Below are positions 26,843 to 35,961 of a DNA stretch of 64,000 bases, piece after piece. The number at the start of each line of letters is the position of its first letter. Within the stretch, counting starts at the first letter, position 1. This DNA comes from UBA981 sp942490995 (lineage in GTDB: Bacteria > Pseudomonadota > Gammaproteobacteria > Ga0077536), in assembly GCA_942490995.1 (NCBI GenBank), contig CALOBG010000107.1, positions 1 through 64,000 on the forward strand, given 5' to 3'. The notes beneath the pieces were generated by a model that did not search any database, was not told the DNA's origin, and saw only the letters and a program-made list of their open reading frames with translations. The position numbers and the translations under genes are program-made.

Positions 26843-28507
26843 TCAGGCCGAGGCTCGCGCTCGACTTGCCGGTGGCCGTTCGAAGTCAAAGCCGCGGTAA
26901 CTGTCGCCGACGACGCCCTGCAGGGCCTTGCGGTATTCGCCGAGCCCGGCCATGTAGAACATGACGGTGTTGGTTTTGCCGGGAATATTGGCGCCGAAGA
27001 TCCAGCTTTCGCCTTTCGAAAACAGGGTGCCGTCCGCGATCTCCTGGCAGGTTTCGGTCCAGTGCCGCTCCGCGTCGGCGGTCGCCTCGATGACGCTCTG
27101 GCCGCGCTGCTCGACCGCATCGATGGTGTTCGCGATCCACTCGACCTGGGTTTCGATGCTGGGCGGCAGGTTCGTGAACGGTCCGTTCGGTCCGAGCACC
27201 ATGAACATGTTCGGGAAGTTGTTTACCGTCACGCCGAGGTAGCTGGTCGGTCCGCCGGCCCAATGGTCCTTGATCGAGACGCCGCCGCGACCTCGGATGT
27301 CGATCTTGGTGTAGCTGCCGTCGACGGCGTCAAAGCCGGTCGCGAAAATCAACATGTCGAGTTCGTGCTCAACGCCGTCTGCGGTGCGTACGCCGCGCGG
27401 GGTAATTTCGGCGATCGGGTTGGCCTTGACGTCGACCAGCGCGACATTGTCGCGATTGAACGTCGCGTAGTAGCCACTGTCACACAGCGGGCGCTTGGCA
27501 TAGTAGTCCTGCGGGGTGAGCTTGCGCGCGGTTTCGGGGTCGGTGACGATTTCGGCAATCTTGTTGCGCACGAACTGGGCTGCTTCGGCATTGGCCTGCT
27601 CGTCGGTGACGATATCGCTGAACGTCCCGAACATGTAGCGGAAGCCGCCGCCCTGATCCCAGGCTTTCTGGAATACCGCCTGGCGTTCTTCAGCTGAAAC
27701 GCTCATTGCCGGCACGGTGCTCTCATGAAAACCAAACGCCGTCATCGAGCTGCGTACGCGCTGCCAGATCTCATCGTAGTTGCGCTTGATTTCCGCGACC
27801 TCGTCGGCCTCCACGCGACCGTTGCCGACCGGTACGCTGTACTGAGGCGAACGCTGGAATACGGTCAGGTGTTCGACTTCGGGTGCGATGGCGGTGATGA
27901 CCTGCAGGCCGGTCGAGCCGGTCCCGATCACACCGACCCGCTTACCGGTGAACTCGACGCCGGCCGGCCATGCGCCGGTGTGGTACTGCTCGCCCTGAAA
28001 GCTGTCACGGCCCTTGATGTTCGGCACGTTGGCGGCGGAAAGCAGGCCGAGGGCGGTGACCAGGTAGCGTGCCGTAAAAGTTTCGCCCTGGTCGGTATGT
28101 ACCGTCCAGCGTTGCCCGACCTCGTCAAAATGGGCGGCGACGATGCCGGTGTTGAACTGGATATCGCGGCGCAGATCGTAGCGGTCGGCGACGTGCTCGA
28201 GATACGCGAGGATATTCGGCTGGTTGATGTAACGGGTACTGAAGTCCCATTCCTGCAGCAGTTCCTTGTCAAAGGAGTAGCAGTACAGGTAGGTTTCGGT
28301 ATCCGACAGTGCGCCGGGGTAGCGGTTCCAGTACCAGGTTCCGCCGACCTCCGCGGCCTTGTCGAATATCCGCACCTTGAGGCCGAGTTCATCGCGCAGT
28401 TTGTGCAGCATGTACATGCCGCCAAAGCCGGCGCCAATCACAATGGCGTCGAGTTCTGTGTTTGACGATGCCGCCGCCGTGCCAGCCTGGTGCGTCACTG
28501 TACTCAT
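26843..28507 (-). CDS. type I Baeyer-Villiger monooxygenase (cyclohexanone monooxygenase-like)
   Basis: A 554-aa FAD/NADPH enzyme that inserts oxygen next to a ketone. The FAD site GAGFGG (24-29), BVMO fingerprint F-x-G-x3-H-x3-W-P (169-180, FQGEQYHTGAWP) and the NADPH site GTGSTG (194-199) are intact, and length matches cyclic-ketone monooxygenases. GGGGAG seven bases before the ATG decides the start. A sigma-54-type -24/-12 element lies 73-88 bases upstream and an AcoR-like activator gene is divergent, so expression is probably ketone- or alcohol-induced. Confidence 0.93.
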   Translation of the reverse strand: MSTVTHQAGTAAASSNTELDAIVIGAGFGGMYMLHKLRDELGLKVRIFDKAAEVGGTWYWNRYPGALSDTETYLYCYSFDKELLQEWDFSTRYINQPNILAYLEHVADRYDLRRDIQFNTGIVAAHFDEVGQRWTVHTDQGETFTARYLVTALGLLSAANVPNIKGRDSFQGEQYHTGAWPAGVEFTGKRVGVIGTGSTGLQVITAIAPEVEHLTVFQRSPQYSVPVGNGRVEADEVAEIKRNYDEIWQRVRSSMTAFGFHESTVPAMSVSAEERQAVFQKAWDQGGGFRYMFGTFSDIVTDEQANAEAAQFVRNKIAEIVTDPETARKLTPQDYYAKRPLCDSGYYATFNRDNVALVDVKANPIAEITPRGVRTADGVEHELDMLIFATGFDAVDGSYTKIDIRGRGGVSIKDHWAGGPTSYLGVTVNNFPNMFMVLGPNGPFTNLPPSIETQVEWIANTIDAVEQRGQSVIEATADAERHWTETCQEIADGTLFSKGESWIFGANIPGKTNTVMFYMAGLGEYRKALQGVVGDSYRGFDFERPPASRARASA

Positions 28508-28579
28508 ATTCTTCTCCCCTGGCAGGCGCGGTGGGTGGATAGGTATCGGGTCGTCGGCGCGGCTGCTGGTTACTGTTTT

Positions 28580-28595
28580 TGCACGCTGCGTGCCA
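28580..28595 (-). promoter_or_regulatory. sigma-54 (-24/-12) promoter of the Baeyer-Villiger monooxygenase gene
   Basis: Read on the minus strand, TGGCACGCAGCGTGCA matches TGGCACG-N4-TTGCA with one mismatch, and the GG and GC doublets are exactly 12 bases apart. Transcription would start near 28569, giving a leader of about 62 bases to the ATG at 28507. Confidence 0.75.
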
Positions 28596-28692
28596 GTTAG
28601 CCACGAGCCGCACAGGAGATTTTTAAATCTATAATATTCATGTGGTTATAAGTATTCGGCTGAACGATACACGAGGCTCAAGCGCACCCTGG

Positions 28693-28732
28693 GTGTTTCA
28701 AAATGAGACACTGTGTATCATCCGAGTGTCTC
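28693..28732. promoter_or_regulatory. candidate upstream activating sequence for the AcoR-like protein
   Basis: GTGTTTCA-AAA-TGAGACAC (28693-28711) is a dyad with one mismatch; a further half-site GTGTCTC (28726-28732) pairs perfectly with GAGACAC. The cluster lies about 120-165 bases upstream of the inferred sigma-54 start site, the usual enhancer distance, and just before the activator gene. Confidence 0.65.
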
Positions 28733-28750
28733 GCAGTACAGTGGTGACAC

Positions 28751-30703
28751 ATGACCCGACCGGACCCGATTGCCGATCACGACAGCGCGTTCGACCGCTC
28801 GGCGGTCGCCGAAGCGTGGCAGGCCTTCGTCGAGCAGCGTCCGCACGCTGCGGCGGAAGTCCGTGAGTTGATTGCCGAATCCTGGCGCCGCAGTGCTGCC
28901 GGCGGGGTACCCGCGCGCGGGGCATGGGCACCGCCGGCCGGAGACGAGCAGGCCATCGGCGCCCTGGTCCGCGACCATCGTGAGCTGCTTACCGCCGCCG
29001 AACACACCTGGCAGTTGTTGTCGGAAAGTCTCGCCGCCAGCGACAATGTTTTTGTGGTTGCCAGCCCGGACGGCGTGATCCTCGACGTACTCGGCAGCGA
29101 GGAATTTGTCGCCGCGGCGGCGCAGCAGCACGTCGGTCCCGGGCGCGACTGGAGCGAGGCGGCCAGCGGTACCAATGCCATCGGTACCGCACTGGTGCTG
29201 GATCGCCCGACAATCGTGCGGTCGACCGAGCACTATTGCGAGGCCGCCAAGATCTGGGATTGCGCCGCCTCGCCGATCCGGGACCTCACCGACGGCACGC
29301 TGATCGGCGTGCTCGATGTCACCAGCGTCGGTGACCTCAGTGACAGCCATACCCTGGCGCTCGCGGTTACCGCAGCCCATCAGATCGAACACACCCTGCA
29401 TGCCCAGGAGCTTGCCCGCAGCGTGCAGTTACTCAACTGGTACCGCAGCGAAGCGCCGCGGTGGCACGATCGCCAGGCCCTGCTGCTCGACCGTAAGGGT
29501 CGCATCGTACGCAGTAACGAAGCGGCGCAGGATGTGATCGCCGCCAACGCGCTGACCATCACCATGCGCGGTGGCAAACCGGATCTCGACGACGCCCAAC
29601 CGGCTCGGCTGGTCAAAACCGTGCCTTATCATCCTCCGGCAGAACTTGCTAACGATGGCGACGCCAGCGCCTGGCACGGCGGCGTCGCGATCATCGAGAG
29701 CCGAGTACCTGCCGGCGGGCAGGGGCCGGCGGCCGGGCGCGCGGACCGTGCCCGCCTGCACTCAGCATTTGAGCGCATCGCGACCGCCGACCCGGCCATG
29801 ATTGCGCTGATGCGCCAGGCCGAACGCATGGCGCGGGCCAATTCCCCGATCCTGCTCAACGGTGAAACCGGCAGCGGCAAAGAACTGTTCGCGCGCGCCG
29901 TGCATGAATCGTCGGCCGTCGCCGACCACGCCTTCGTCGCGGTCAACTGCGGCACCCTCACGCGCGAACTCGCGGCCAGCGAATTGCTCGGCTACGAGGC
30001 CGGGGCGTTTACCGGCGCTTCGGCCAAAGGTCGGCGCGGAAAGTTCGAGGAAGCCGACGGCGGCACGCTGTTCCTCGATGAAATCGGCGAGCTGCCGCCG
30101 GACGTGCAGGTCCATCTGTTGCGCGTGCTGCAGGACAACGTCGTGGTCCGGGTCGGCGGCAATCTCGAGCGCCACGTCAACGTGCGTATCATTGCCGCTA
30201 CTCATCGCGATCTCGAGCGCGACGCTGCCGACGGCCGCTTTCGCAGTGACCTGCTGTTTCGCCTGCGCGTACTCAGCCTGAACCTGCCGCCATTGCGCGA
30301 ACGTCGCGCCGATCTCGGTCTGCTGATCGCGCGTTATCTGCAGCGCCTGCAGGCGACCTATGGGCTCGGCGCCAAAACTGTGTCGCCCGATCTGCTTGAA
30401 TTGCTTGGCCGGTATTCCTGGCCGGGCAACGTGCGTGAACTGCACGGACTGCTCGAGAGTATGTATATCCTGAGCGATCGTGCGCTCCTGACGCCGGCTG
30501 AATTGCCTGACGGTTTCGTAATCGATGGCGGGCTGGCGGCTCGGTCTGCGTCCCCGGCGCGCCTGAACGACGTCGAGCGCGAGCTCATAGTGCGCGAGAT
30601 CGCACGGCACCGCCACAATATGAGCGCCGTCGCGCGCCAGCTCGGCATTTCTCGCAGCACCCTGTATCGGAAAATCAAGCAATACGGTATCGACGCGCGC
30701 TGA
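28751..30703 (+). CDS. sigma-54-dependent activator, AcoR-like (GAF-AAA-Fis)
   Basis: A 650-aa enhancer-binding protein. The N-terminal half has the AcoR-type sensor (AESWRRS start; GAF-like block with ASGTNAIGTALVLDRP and DLTDGTLIGVLDVTS). The AAA+ domain has Walker A GETGSGKE (371-378), the sigma-54 contact loop GAFTGA (418-423) and Walker B GGTLFLDEIGEL. A Fis-type helix-turn-helix (MSAVARQLGISRSTLYRKIK) closes it. It is divergent from the BVMO gene, which has a matching promoter and dyads, so it very likely activates that gene in response to a small alcohol or ketone. The inducer is inferred. Confidence 0.93.
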   Translation: MTRPDPIADHDSAFDRSAVAEAWQAFVEQRPHAAAEVRELIAESWRRSAAGGVPARGAWAPPAGDEQAIGALVRDHRELLTAAEHTWQLLSESLAASDNVFVVASPDGVILDVLGSEEFVAAAAQQHVGPGRDWSEAASGTNAIGTALVLDRPTIVRSTEHYCEAAKIWDCAASPIRDLTDGTLIGVLDVTSVGDLSDSHTLALAVTAAHQIEHTLHAQELARSVQLLNWYRSEAPRWHDRQALLLDRKGRIVRSNEAAQDVIAANALTITMRGGKPDLDDAQPARLVKTVPYHPPAELANDGDASAWHGGVAIIESRVPAGGQGPAAGRADRARLHSAFERIATADPAMIALMRQAERMARANSPILLNGETGSGKELFARAVHESSAVADHAFVAVNCGTLTRELAASELLGYEAGAFTGASAKGRRGKFEEADGGTLFLDEIGELPPDVQVHLLRVLQDNVVVRVGGNLERHVNVRIIAATHRDLERDAADGRFRSDLLFRLRVLSLNLPPLRERRADLGLLIARYLQRLQATYGLGAKTVSPDLLELLGRYSWPGNVRELHGLLESMYILSDRALLTPAELPDGFVIDGGLAARSASPARLNDVERELIVREIARHRHNMSAVARQLGISRSTLYRKIKQYGIDAR

Positions 30704-30779
30704 ATTCAGGCGCGAGTCATAGTTAGAATAGAGGCGCAGCCGGACCACCTTCCGGCCTCGGCAACATGAGATCCGCGCC

Positions 30780-31253
30780 ATGACCGACCGCCTGCTCGAC
30801 GAAGCCGATATCCGCGACCTGATGCACCGTTACGGCGCCGGCGTCGACGAACGTGACTGGATCGCCTGGGCGGAGATTTTCGACGACCCCATTGAAACCG
30901 ATTTCAGCGCTATCAACCCGGCTTTCCATCCGGCGACGCTGACGCGCGCCGAGCATGTTGCCGGCACGCAGGCGGTCCTGAACCAGTTCAGTGCGACCCA
31001 GCACATGATTTCCAACATGCTCATCACCCTCGACGGCGACCGCGCGACGCTGCGTGCGCCGATGCGCGCCGAACACTGGCTCGATGGCTTACGTGGCCCG
31101 TCGCGCTACACCATGTTCGGGGTTTACGAAAACGGCTTTGTGCGCACGTCAGCCGGCTGGCGCATCAAACGCCTGTCGTTACGCCTTACCCGCGAAGCCG
31201 GTAATCTCGACGTCTGGGCCGAAGCCTTGCGCCGCGCGCAGGCCGGGGCCTGA
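30780..31253 (+). CDS. SnoaL/NTF2-like protein
   Basis: A 157-aa single-domain alpha+beta barrel protein. The start MTDRLLDEADIRDLMHRYGAGVDERDWIAWAEIF and the later TQHMISNMLITLDGD and GGWRIKRL-type strand are typical of the SnoaL-like group that includes limonene-epoxide-hydrolase-like and scytalone-dehydratase-like enzymes. The actual reaction is unknown. It lies 76 bases after the activator gene and 36 before an SDR on the same strand; the last two may be one operon. Confidence 0.8.
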   Translation: MTDRLLDEADIRDLMHRYGAGVDERDWIAWAEIFDDPIETDFSAINPAFHPATLTRAEHVAGTQAVLNQFSATQHMISNMLITLDGDRATLRAPMRAEHWLDGLRGPSRYTMFGVYENGFVRTSAGWRIKRLSLRLTREAGNLDVWAEALRRAQAGA

Positions 31254-31289
31254 AACGAACCACATCCACGACTCAAATCGGAGGCGCTT

Positions 31290-32093
31290 ATGCCTGTTGT
31301 CCTGATCACCGGCTGTACATCGGGATTCGGTGAAATCGCCGCGCTGGCGCTGGCCCGCGCCGGCGCCACGGTTGCGGCCGGCTGTCGCGATCCGGCTAAG
31401 GCCGCGACCCTGCTCAAGACCGCCGGCGAAGAAGGCCTGCAGCTCGAGGCCGTGACCATCGATATCCGCGATGAAGCATCGGTCAAGTCTGCAGTCGCGG
31501 AAGTGATCAAGCGCTTCGGCACCATCGACGTGGTGGTCAACAATGCCGGCCTGCACCTGATTGCGCCGGCCGAGATGGCCAGCATCGAACAGTCCGGCGC
31601 GATCCTCGATACCAACGTACTCGGTGCGCTGCGCGTGATGCAGGCGGTGTTGCCGCACATGCGGGCGCGCGGCGCCGGCCGGGTCGTGAACGTCACTTCC
31701 GGCGCTGCGTTCGTCGCGGTACCGCACATGGCGATGTACGCCGCCAGCAAGCACGCGCTCGACGCGCTGTCGGCGGCGATGGCCAACGAACTCAAACCGT
31801 TCGGGGTAACCATCTGCAGCGTCGCGCCGGGCTGCTTCAATACCGCCATCATGGACAAGGGGATCCTGGCGCGCGACACCTTTGCCTACAGCGACTACGC
31901 CGCCCGCCAGTGCCAGCAGCATATCGACGATGTGGCTGCGGCGCCCGATCCGGCGCCGGTCGCGGCGGCCATCGTGGCAGCCGCGCTGGGAGATGAGCCG
32001 GCGCTACGGCACCTGGTTGGCGAGGATGTTCAGATCCTGAAAGCCGAAGCCGAACTCAAGGACAGCTACCAGGCCTGGTTCGCGCCGGCGTAA
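31290..32093 (+). CDS. short-chain dehydrogenase/reductase
   Basis: A 267-aa classical SDR with TGCTSGFGEIAAL (7-19), VVNNAGLHL, VNVTSGAAF and catalytic YAASK. GGAGG precedes the ATG. It probably oxidises or reduces an alcohol/ketone and may act with the SnoaL-like protein upstream or the BVMO regulon nearby, by inference. It ends at a palindromic element separating it from the convergent AhpD-like gene. Confidence 0.9.
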   Translation: MPVVLITGCTSGFGEIAALALARAGATVAAGCRDPAKAATLLKTAGEEGLQLEAVTIDIRDEASVKSAVAEVIKRFGTIDVVVNNAGLHLIAPAEMASIEQSGAILDTNVLGALRVMQAVLPHMRARGAGRVVNVTSGAAFVAVPHMAMYAASKHALDALSAAMANELKPFGVTICSVAPGCFNTAIMDKGILARDTFAYSDYAARQCQQHIDDVAAAPDPAPVAAAIVAAALGDEPALRHLVGEDVQILKAEAELKDSYQAWFAPA

Positions 32094-32102
32094 GCCGGTT
32101 TT

Positions 32103-32186
32103 GGGGTCAAGTCCCAGCTTCGCACAAGCCCGGCAGCTACGATTCCGAACGAACGGCCAACCTGTAGGAAGCTGGGACCTGACCCC
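32103..32186. repeat. 84-bp element with 19-bp terminal inverted repeats
   Basis: Arms at 32103-32121 and 32168-32186 (GGGGTCAAGTCCCAGCTTC and its complement with one mismatch) enclose 46 bases. GGGGTCAGGTCCC ends are typical of RAYT-linked repeats. It lies between convergent genes and may terminate both. Confidence 0.75.
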
Positions 32187-32213
32187 TCTTGATGCAGGTT
32201 CCTCATCAGCCTG

Positions 32214-33305
32214 TCAACCGAGCGTATTGACCGCCGACGGGTAGTTGTTGATGCCGAGCTGGGCGCGGAAATCCGCGCTCGGTTCCAGGATCATGGCATC
32301 TACGCTGATGCCGATCGCGTTGGCGGCGCGATCGAGCATGCTGAAGTTTGCCGCGATGAGCGCGGCGGTGGTTACCGCTGCCGGGCCGAGGCGCTCGGCG
32401 ACCGTGTCGCGCGCCGCGGCGAGCAGGTCGTTGTCGGCATGCATCAGCGCGGTGGCGAAGGCTACCAGTTCACGACCGTGCTCGACGCCGCTGTCAATCG
32501 TGGCATCCAGCGCGCCGGCCAGGTCGTATGTTGTTTGGTGGGCTTTGCCGCTCTCACGGAGCAGGTGGGTGTGCCAGGTGGTTCAGTAGAAACATCGATT
32601 ATGTTCGGACACCTTGGTCGCCACCAGTTCGATCTGCGCGCGGTTCAGGGCGTGTTTGGCGTTGTGTCCGAAGTCGAGGAATTCGTCCATGCCGTAATAC
32701 TGGCCGCCGACCAGGGCGATCAGCCGGCGCGCCTCATCCGGCACCAGGCTCAGGGTGCGTAGAATATTGCCGGCCGGCGCCTTGCCGTACAGCGATTCCG
32801 CCAATGCGCCGCCGGCCGGCGCGCTCGGCACCGTGGCGGTAAAAAAACCTTCGTTGACAGCTTCCGGTGGTCGCTTAAAGGTCGGCGCGCGATCGTCTTT
32901 AGGCTTGCTGAGCTTGCGCGGAGCGACGCCCAATCCGCGCGCGAATACATCGAGATTAACCAGGCGCGACACCAGCCCGACGATTTCGACATAGGCGCCT
33001 TCGGTGATGCCCTCGCTCTGTACTCGTGCGCAGAAGTCGCGATCGATATCGACGGCGCCTTCGGCGACCGCGCGGGCCAGGCGTTGGGCCGGCTCCGGCA
33101 GGTCGACCAGTCCTGTCAATGCCTCGTCGCCGGCCGATGCCTGCGCGCTGCTTGCGACCCGTGCCTGGCGCGCGGTTGCAGCGATCGCGGTCCGCTGCGC
33201 GGCGCTGCCCCAGGTACCCGCGTGGGCGTAGGAGTCGAGTTCATCGCGGTGTAGTGCCTCGATCGCGGGTGCGACGGGGTAATTGGCGTCTGCGTACAGT
33301 GCCAT
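32214..33305 (-). CDS. AhpD-like (carboxymuconolactone decarboxylase fold) peroxidase, candidate selenoprotein with CxxU
   Basis: Read through one in-frame TGA (32583-32585), this is a continuous 363-aa protein. The TGA is codon 241 and falls at the second cysteine of the AhpD redox motif: C238-F-Y-TGA241-T-T-W-H245, preceded by ELVATKVSEHNR. All 122 codons after it remain open and family-like (SGKAHQTTYDLAG ... SMLDRAANAIGI). The N-terminal ~125 residues resemble a second, motif-free CMD domain. ATG 33305 follows AAGGA. Selenocysteine is the best explanation: position, uninterrupted downstream frame and a downstream hairpin all fit. The alternative is a nonsense mutation leaving a 240-aa fragment. 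It likely reduces peroxides by a thiol/selenol mechanism. Confidence 0.8.
32548..32564 (-). promoter_or_regulatory. candidate bacterial SECIS hairpin
   Basis: In the mRNA, CUGCUC-CGUGA-GAGCGG forms a 6-bp stem (one G-U pair) with a 5-base loop whose second base is G. The loop is 25-29 bases after the UGA, inside the range used by bacterial SelB-dependent elements. Confidence 0.5.
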
Positions 33306-33348
33306 GCGCTGAATATCCTTACATGAGCGAATGCCGAGCAGTGGTGAC

Positions 33349-34116
33349 TCAGCCGTTGAAGTAGGGGATGCCGATCGTGCCGCTGCCAACGATTTCGGTG
33401 CCCTTGGCGAGCGAGGTTTTACGCGTCATCGGGATCAACTCCCCGCGCTGGCGGATCTGGCCGACTTCCTTGATGGTGGTGCTGACCGTCTGCGCATGCG
33501 GACGCGCGGTCAGGGTATCGAACCAGCGCTTGACGCTGGGAAACTCGGCCCATTGTGCGGCCGGGATCACGCCGCCGGCGTGGTGCGAGACAAATTCATG
33601 CACGCCCTGCAGGTCAGCGAAGCTGATCTCGTCGCCACACACAAACTCGGTTTTCGATAGCCAGCCCTCGAGGATCCCCATCGATTCACGCAGCACGAAG
33701 CGGCCTTTCTCGATCTCCCTGGAATAATCGCGTTTGCCCCAGATACATTCGGCAAAGTTCGAATAGAAAAACGCGCCTGCACCGCGGCGCAGGGTCGTGG
33801 AGTGCCAGTGCAGGTATTGCTGAATACGCGCGCGCTGCTGTGCGCTGTCACCGAACCAGTTGCCGGGCGCGCTGAATTTTTCGTTCAGGTAAAACGCGAT
33901 CGCAGCGCTTTCCCAGACAATGAAATCGCCGTCGACCAGGATCGGTACCTGCCCGGTGGGGTTGTACTGATCCTTGAACGCCTGGTGTTCGTTGATACCG
34001 GACATGATGTCGATGATCTCTTCCTGGAACGGAATGTCGACTTCGAGCAGGAACTGGTGAACCGCGCGGCAGGGTTGGGATGCAGGGTGATGCAGGTATC
34101 TCAGAGTCGGGCTCAT
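33349..34116 (-). CDS. glutathione S-transferase family protein
   Basis: A 255-aa protein with an N-terminal thioredoxin-like GST domain (LRYLHHPASQPCRAVHQFL; YNPTGQVPILVDGDFIVWESAAIAFYL, the cis-Pro and Glu/Ser glutathione site) and a helical C-terminal domain (CGDEISFADLQG). It resembles theta-like GSTs; Ser13 or Cys16 may be the thiol-contacting residue. AAGGAG before ATG 34116 sets the start. It is 44 bases upstream of, and probably co-transcribed with, the AhpD-like gene, which fits a shared peroxide or electrophile detoxification role. Confidence 0.88.
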   Translation of the reverse strand: MSPTLRYLHHPASQPCRAVHQFLLEVDIPFQEEIIDIMSGINEHQAFKDQYNPTGQVPILVDGDFIVWESAAIAFYLNEKFSAPGNWFGDSAQQRARIQQYLHWHSTTLRRGAGAFFYSNFAECIWGKRDYSREIEKGRFVLRESMGILEGWLSKTEFVCGDEISFADLQGVHEFVSHHAGGVIPAAQWAEFPSVKRWFDTLTARPHAQTVSTTIKEVGQIRQRGELIPMTRKTSLAKGTEIVGSGTIGIPYFNG

Positions 34117-34313
34117 CGTGGCTTCTCCTTGCGCGTAGCTGGCGCCGCGGGCGATTGGTGGGCAAAGCCTAGCAGCCCGCAAAACCGCGCGTCCAGTTAT
34201 GCGCCGCCGACCCGGTGGGCTTGATTGCGCTGCCCGGGGCTACAATGCTGTATCCAAACGCGGCGCGCCCTCGACCTGGCCACGCAGCGGGACCATGACC
34301 CGGAACCGAGACC

Positions 34314-34949
34314 ATGAGCAAACCATACGATCCCGGCGAAGCCCCCGCGCTGCACGCGCGGATCCACGCCCACGTACCGTCCGAGCCGGCGCTGCGGGTT
34401 AAAGCTCTGGAAACCCTGCTGGTCGCCACGGGGCTGCTGGACAGCGCCGCGGTCGACGCGTGGGTGGAGGTTTATCAGAACGAAATCGGTCCGATGATCG
34501 GTGCCCGCATCGTGGCGCGAGCCTGGTGCGATGCCGCGTTCCGGGCCCGTCTGCTTGCCGATGGCACGGCTGCGATTGGGGAACTCGGGGTCGGCGGACG
34601 CGCGGTCAATCATCTCAAGGTGGTCGAGAACACCGACCAGGTCCACAACCTCGTGGTGTGTACCCTGTGTTCCTGTTATCCGTTCGGGATCCTGGGGGTG
34701 CAGCCGACGTGGTACAAACTCGCCGCGTATCGCTCGCGTGCGGTGCGCGAACCGCGCGCCGTGATCGCCGAGTTCGGCGAATTGATCCCGCCGCAGGTCC
34801 GTGTCGACGTCTGGGACAGCACCGCGGAGTTGCGTTACCTGGTTCTGCCACAGCGCCCGCGCGGTAGCGAAGCGCTCGACGAAACCGCCCTCGCGGCGCT
34901 GGTCACGCGTAACGCCATGATCGGCACTCAACGCGAACTGCGCGTCTGA
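34314..34949 (+). CDS. nthA: nitrile hydratase alpha subunit, cobalt type
   Basis: A 211-aa alpha chain that hydrates nitriles to amides. The metal-binding claw V-C116-T-L-C119-S120-C121-Y is intact; Thr at the second position is characteristic of cobalt- rather than iron-type enzymes (iron type has Ser). C119 and C121 would be oxidised to sulfinate and sulfenate. The beta subunit follows after three bases, then an accessory gene. A CorA-like transporter gene follows and may supply cobalt. Confidence 0.95.
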   Translation: MSKPYDPGEAPALHARIHAHVPSEPALRVKALETLLVATGLLDSAAVDAWVEVYQNEIGPMIGARIVARAWCDAAFRARLLADGTAAIGELGVGGRAVNHLKVVENTDQVHNLVVCTLCSCYPFGILGVQPTWYKLAAYRSRAVREPRAVIAEFGELIPPQVRVDVWDSTAELRYLVLPQRPRGSEALDETALAALVTRNAMIGTQRELRV

Positions 34950-34952
34950 TCA

Positions 34953-35618
34953 ATGGACGGCATCCACGACCTTGGTGGCAAACTCGGTTACGGCGCGGTC
35001 GAGACCAGCGGCGACGAGGAAGCGCCGTTTCACGCGCCGTGGGAAGCGCGCATGTGGGGGATCGCGTTTGCCTACACCAGGCCGTCCGATTTCAATGCGC
35101 CGAAGTTCCGCTACACGCGCGAACTCGAAACGCCGCTGCGTTATCTGTCGCGACCCTACCTCGACCAGTGGTACAAGGCGCACGCCTGCATGCTGCTGGG
35201 CGCGGAACTCGTAACGCTGGCGGAACTTGCCAGTGGTGAGAGCGACGCTCACGTGCCGGATCCATCCACCGCGCCGCAGTCAGCGGCCGACGTTCATCGC
35301 GTCAAGCATCGTACGCCGCCGTCGCTGCGCAGCGATACGGTGAGCGCGCGCTACCGGTCCGGCGACAAGGTTCGTACGCGTCTCGCGGGCAGCACCGGTC
35401 ATACTCGACTGCCGGCCTATGCGCGCGGACACCGCGGCGTTGTCGCCGCCTGTCATGGCGGGCATCCGCTGGACGACGCCGCGGCAGCAGGAGAAATCCG
35501 CATCGAACCGCTCTACACGATTGCTTTTGCCGCCGCGGATTTGTTTCCGGAGTGCGCCGGCTCGGCCGATCGCGTCCATCTCGAGGCCTGGGAAAGCTAC
35601 CTGCACGATGCCGATTGA
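34953..35618 (+). CDS. nthB: nitrile hydratase beta subunit
   Basis: A 221-aa beta chain: MDGIHDLGGKLGYG start, F-H-A-P-W-E-A-R-M-W-G and SRPYLDQWYKAHACMLL in the N-terminal part, then the SH3-like C-terminal barrel with YRSGDKVRTR and LPAYARGHRGVV and a closing LEAWESYL. All are diagnostic. It starts three bases after nthA, so translation is coupled. Confidence 0.95.
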   Translation: MDGIHDLGGKLGYGAVETSGDEEAPFHAPWEARMWGIAFAYTRPSDFNAPKFRYTRELETPLRYLSRPYLDQWYKAHACMLLGAELVTLAELASGESDAHVPDPSTAPQSAADVHRVKHRTPPSLRSDTVSARYRSGDKVRTRLAGSTGHTRLPAYARGHRGVVAACHGGHPLDDAAAAGEIRIEPLYTIAFAAADLFPECAGSADRVHLEAWESYLHDAD

Positions 35619-35961
35619 GCCGTCATTCACCCATCGACCCGACCCGCCGCATGATTTCGATGAACCGTGGCAGGCGCAGGCGCACGCGATGTCGCAGGTG
35701 TTACAGGCAGGCGGGCTGATTGACGCCGGCGCATGGTCGGAAGCCCTGGCCGCCGCGATCAGGTCGCGTTTCGCCTGCGGAGCTGCCGATACCAGCGAAA
35801 CCTATTACGCCGCCATGACCGACGCCCTGGAAACCCTGCTCGCCATCGACAGCAAGGAGTTGGACGCGATGATGGAAGCATGGCGGCAGGCTTATATGTC
35901 GACGCCGCATGGCCAGCCGGTATCCCTGGCGGCCCGATATGACAATGACGATACAGCGTAG
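35608..35961 (+). CDS. nitrile hydratase accessory protein (activator, beta-like N-terminal fold)
   Basis: A 117-aa protein related to the N-terminal part of nitrile hydratase beta subunits (FDEPWQAQAHAMSQVLQAGGLI, WSEALAAAI, YYAAMTDALETLL), as in the small chaperones (P14K/NhlE/NhlB-like) that insert cobalt into the alpha subunit by subunit exchange. It overlaps nthB by 11 bases, so it is part of the operon. Confidence 0.88.
   Translation: MPIEPSFTHRPDPPHDFDEPWQAQAHAMSQVLQAGGLIDAGAWSEALAAAIRSRFACGAADTSETYYAAMTDALETLLAIDSKELDAMMEAWRQAYMSTPHGQPVSLAARYDNDDTA

Noticed and set aside
32583..32585. TGA read as a simple stop ending a 240-aa AhpD-like protein
   Set aside because: The downstream 122 codons are open, in frame and family-like, and the stop falls exactly at a redox Cys; selenocysteine explains more, though a nonsense mutation remains possible.
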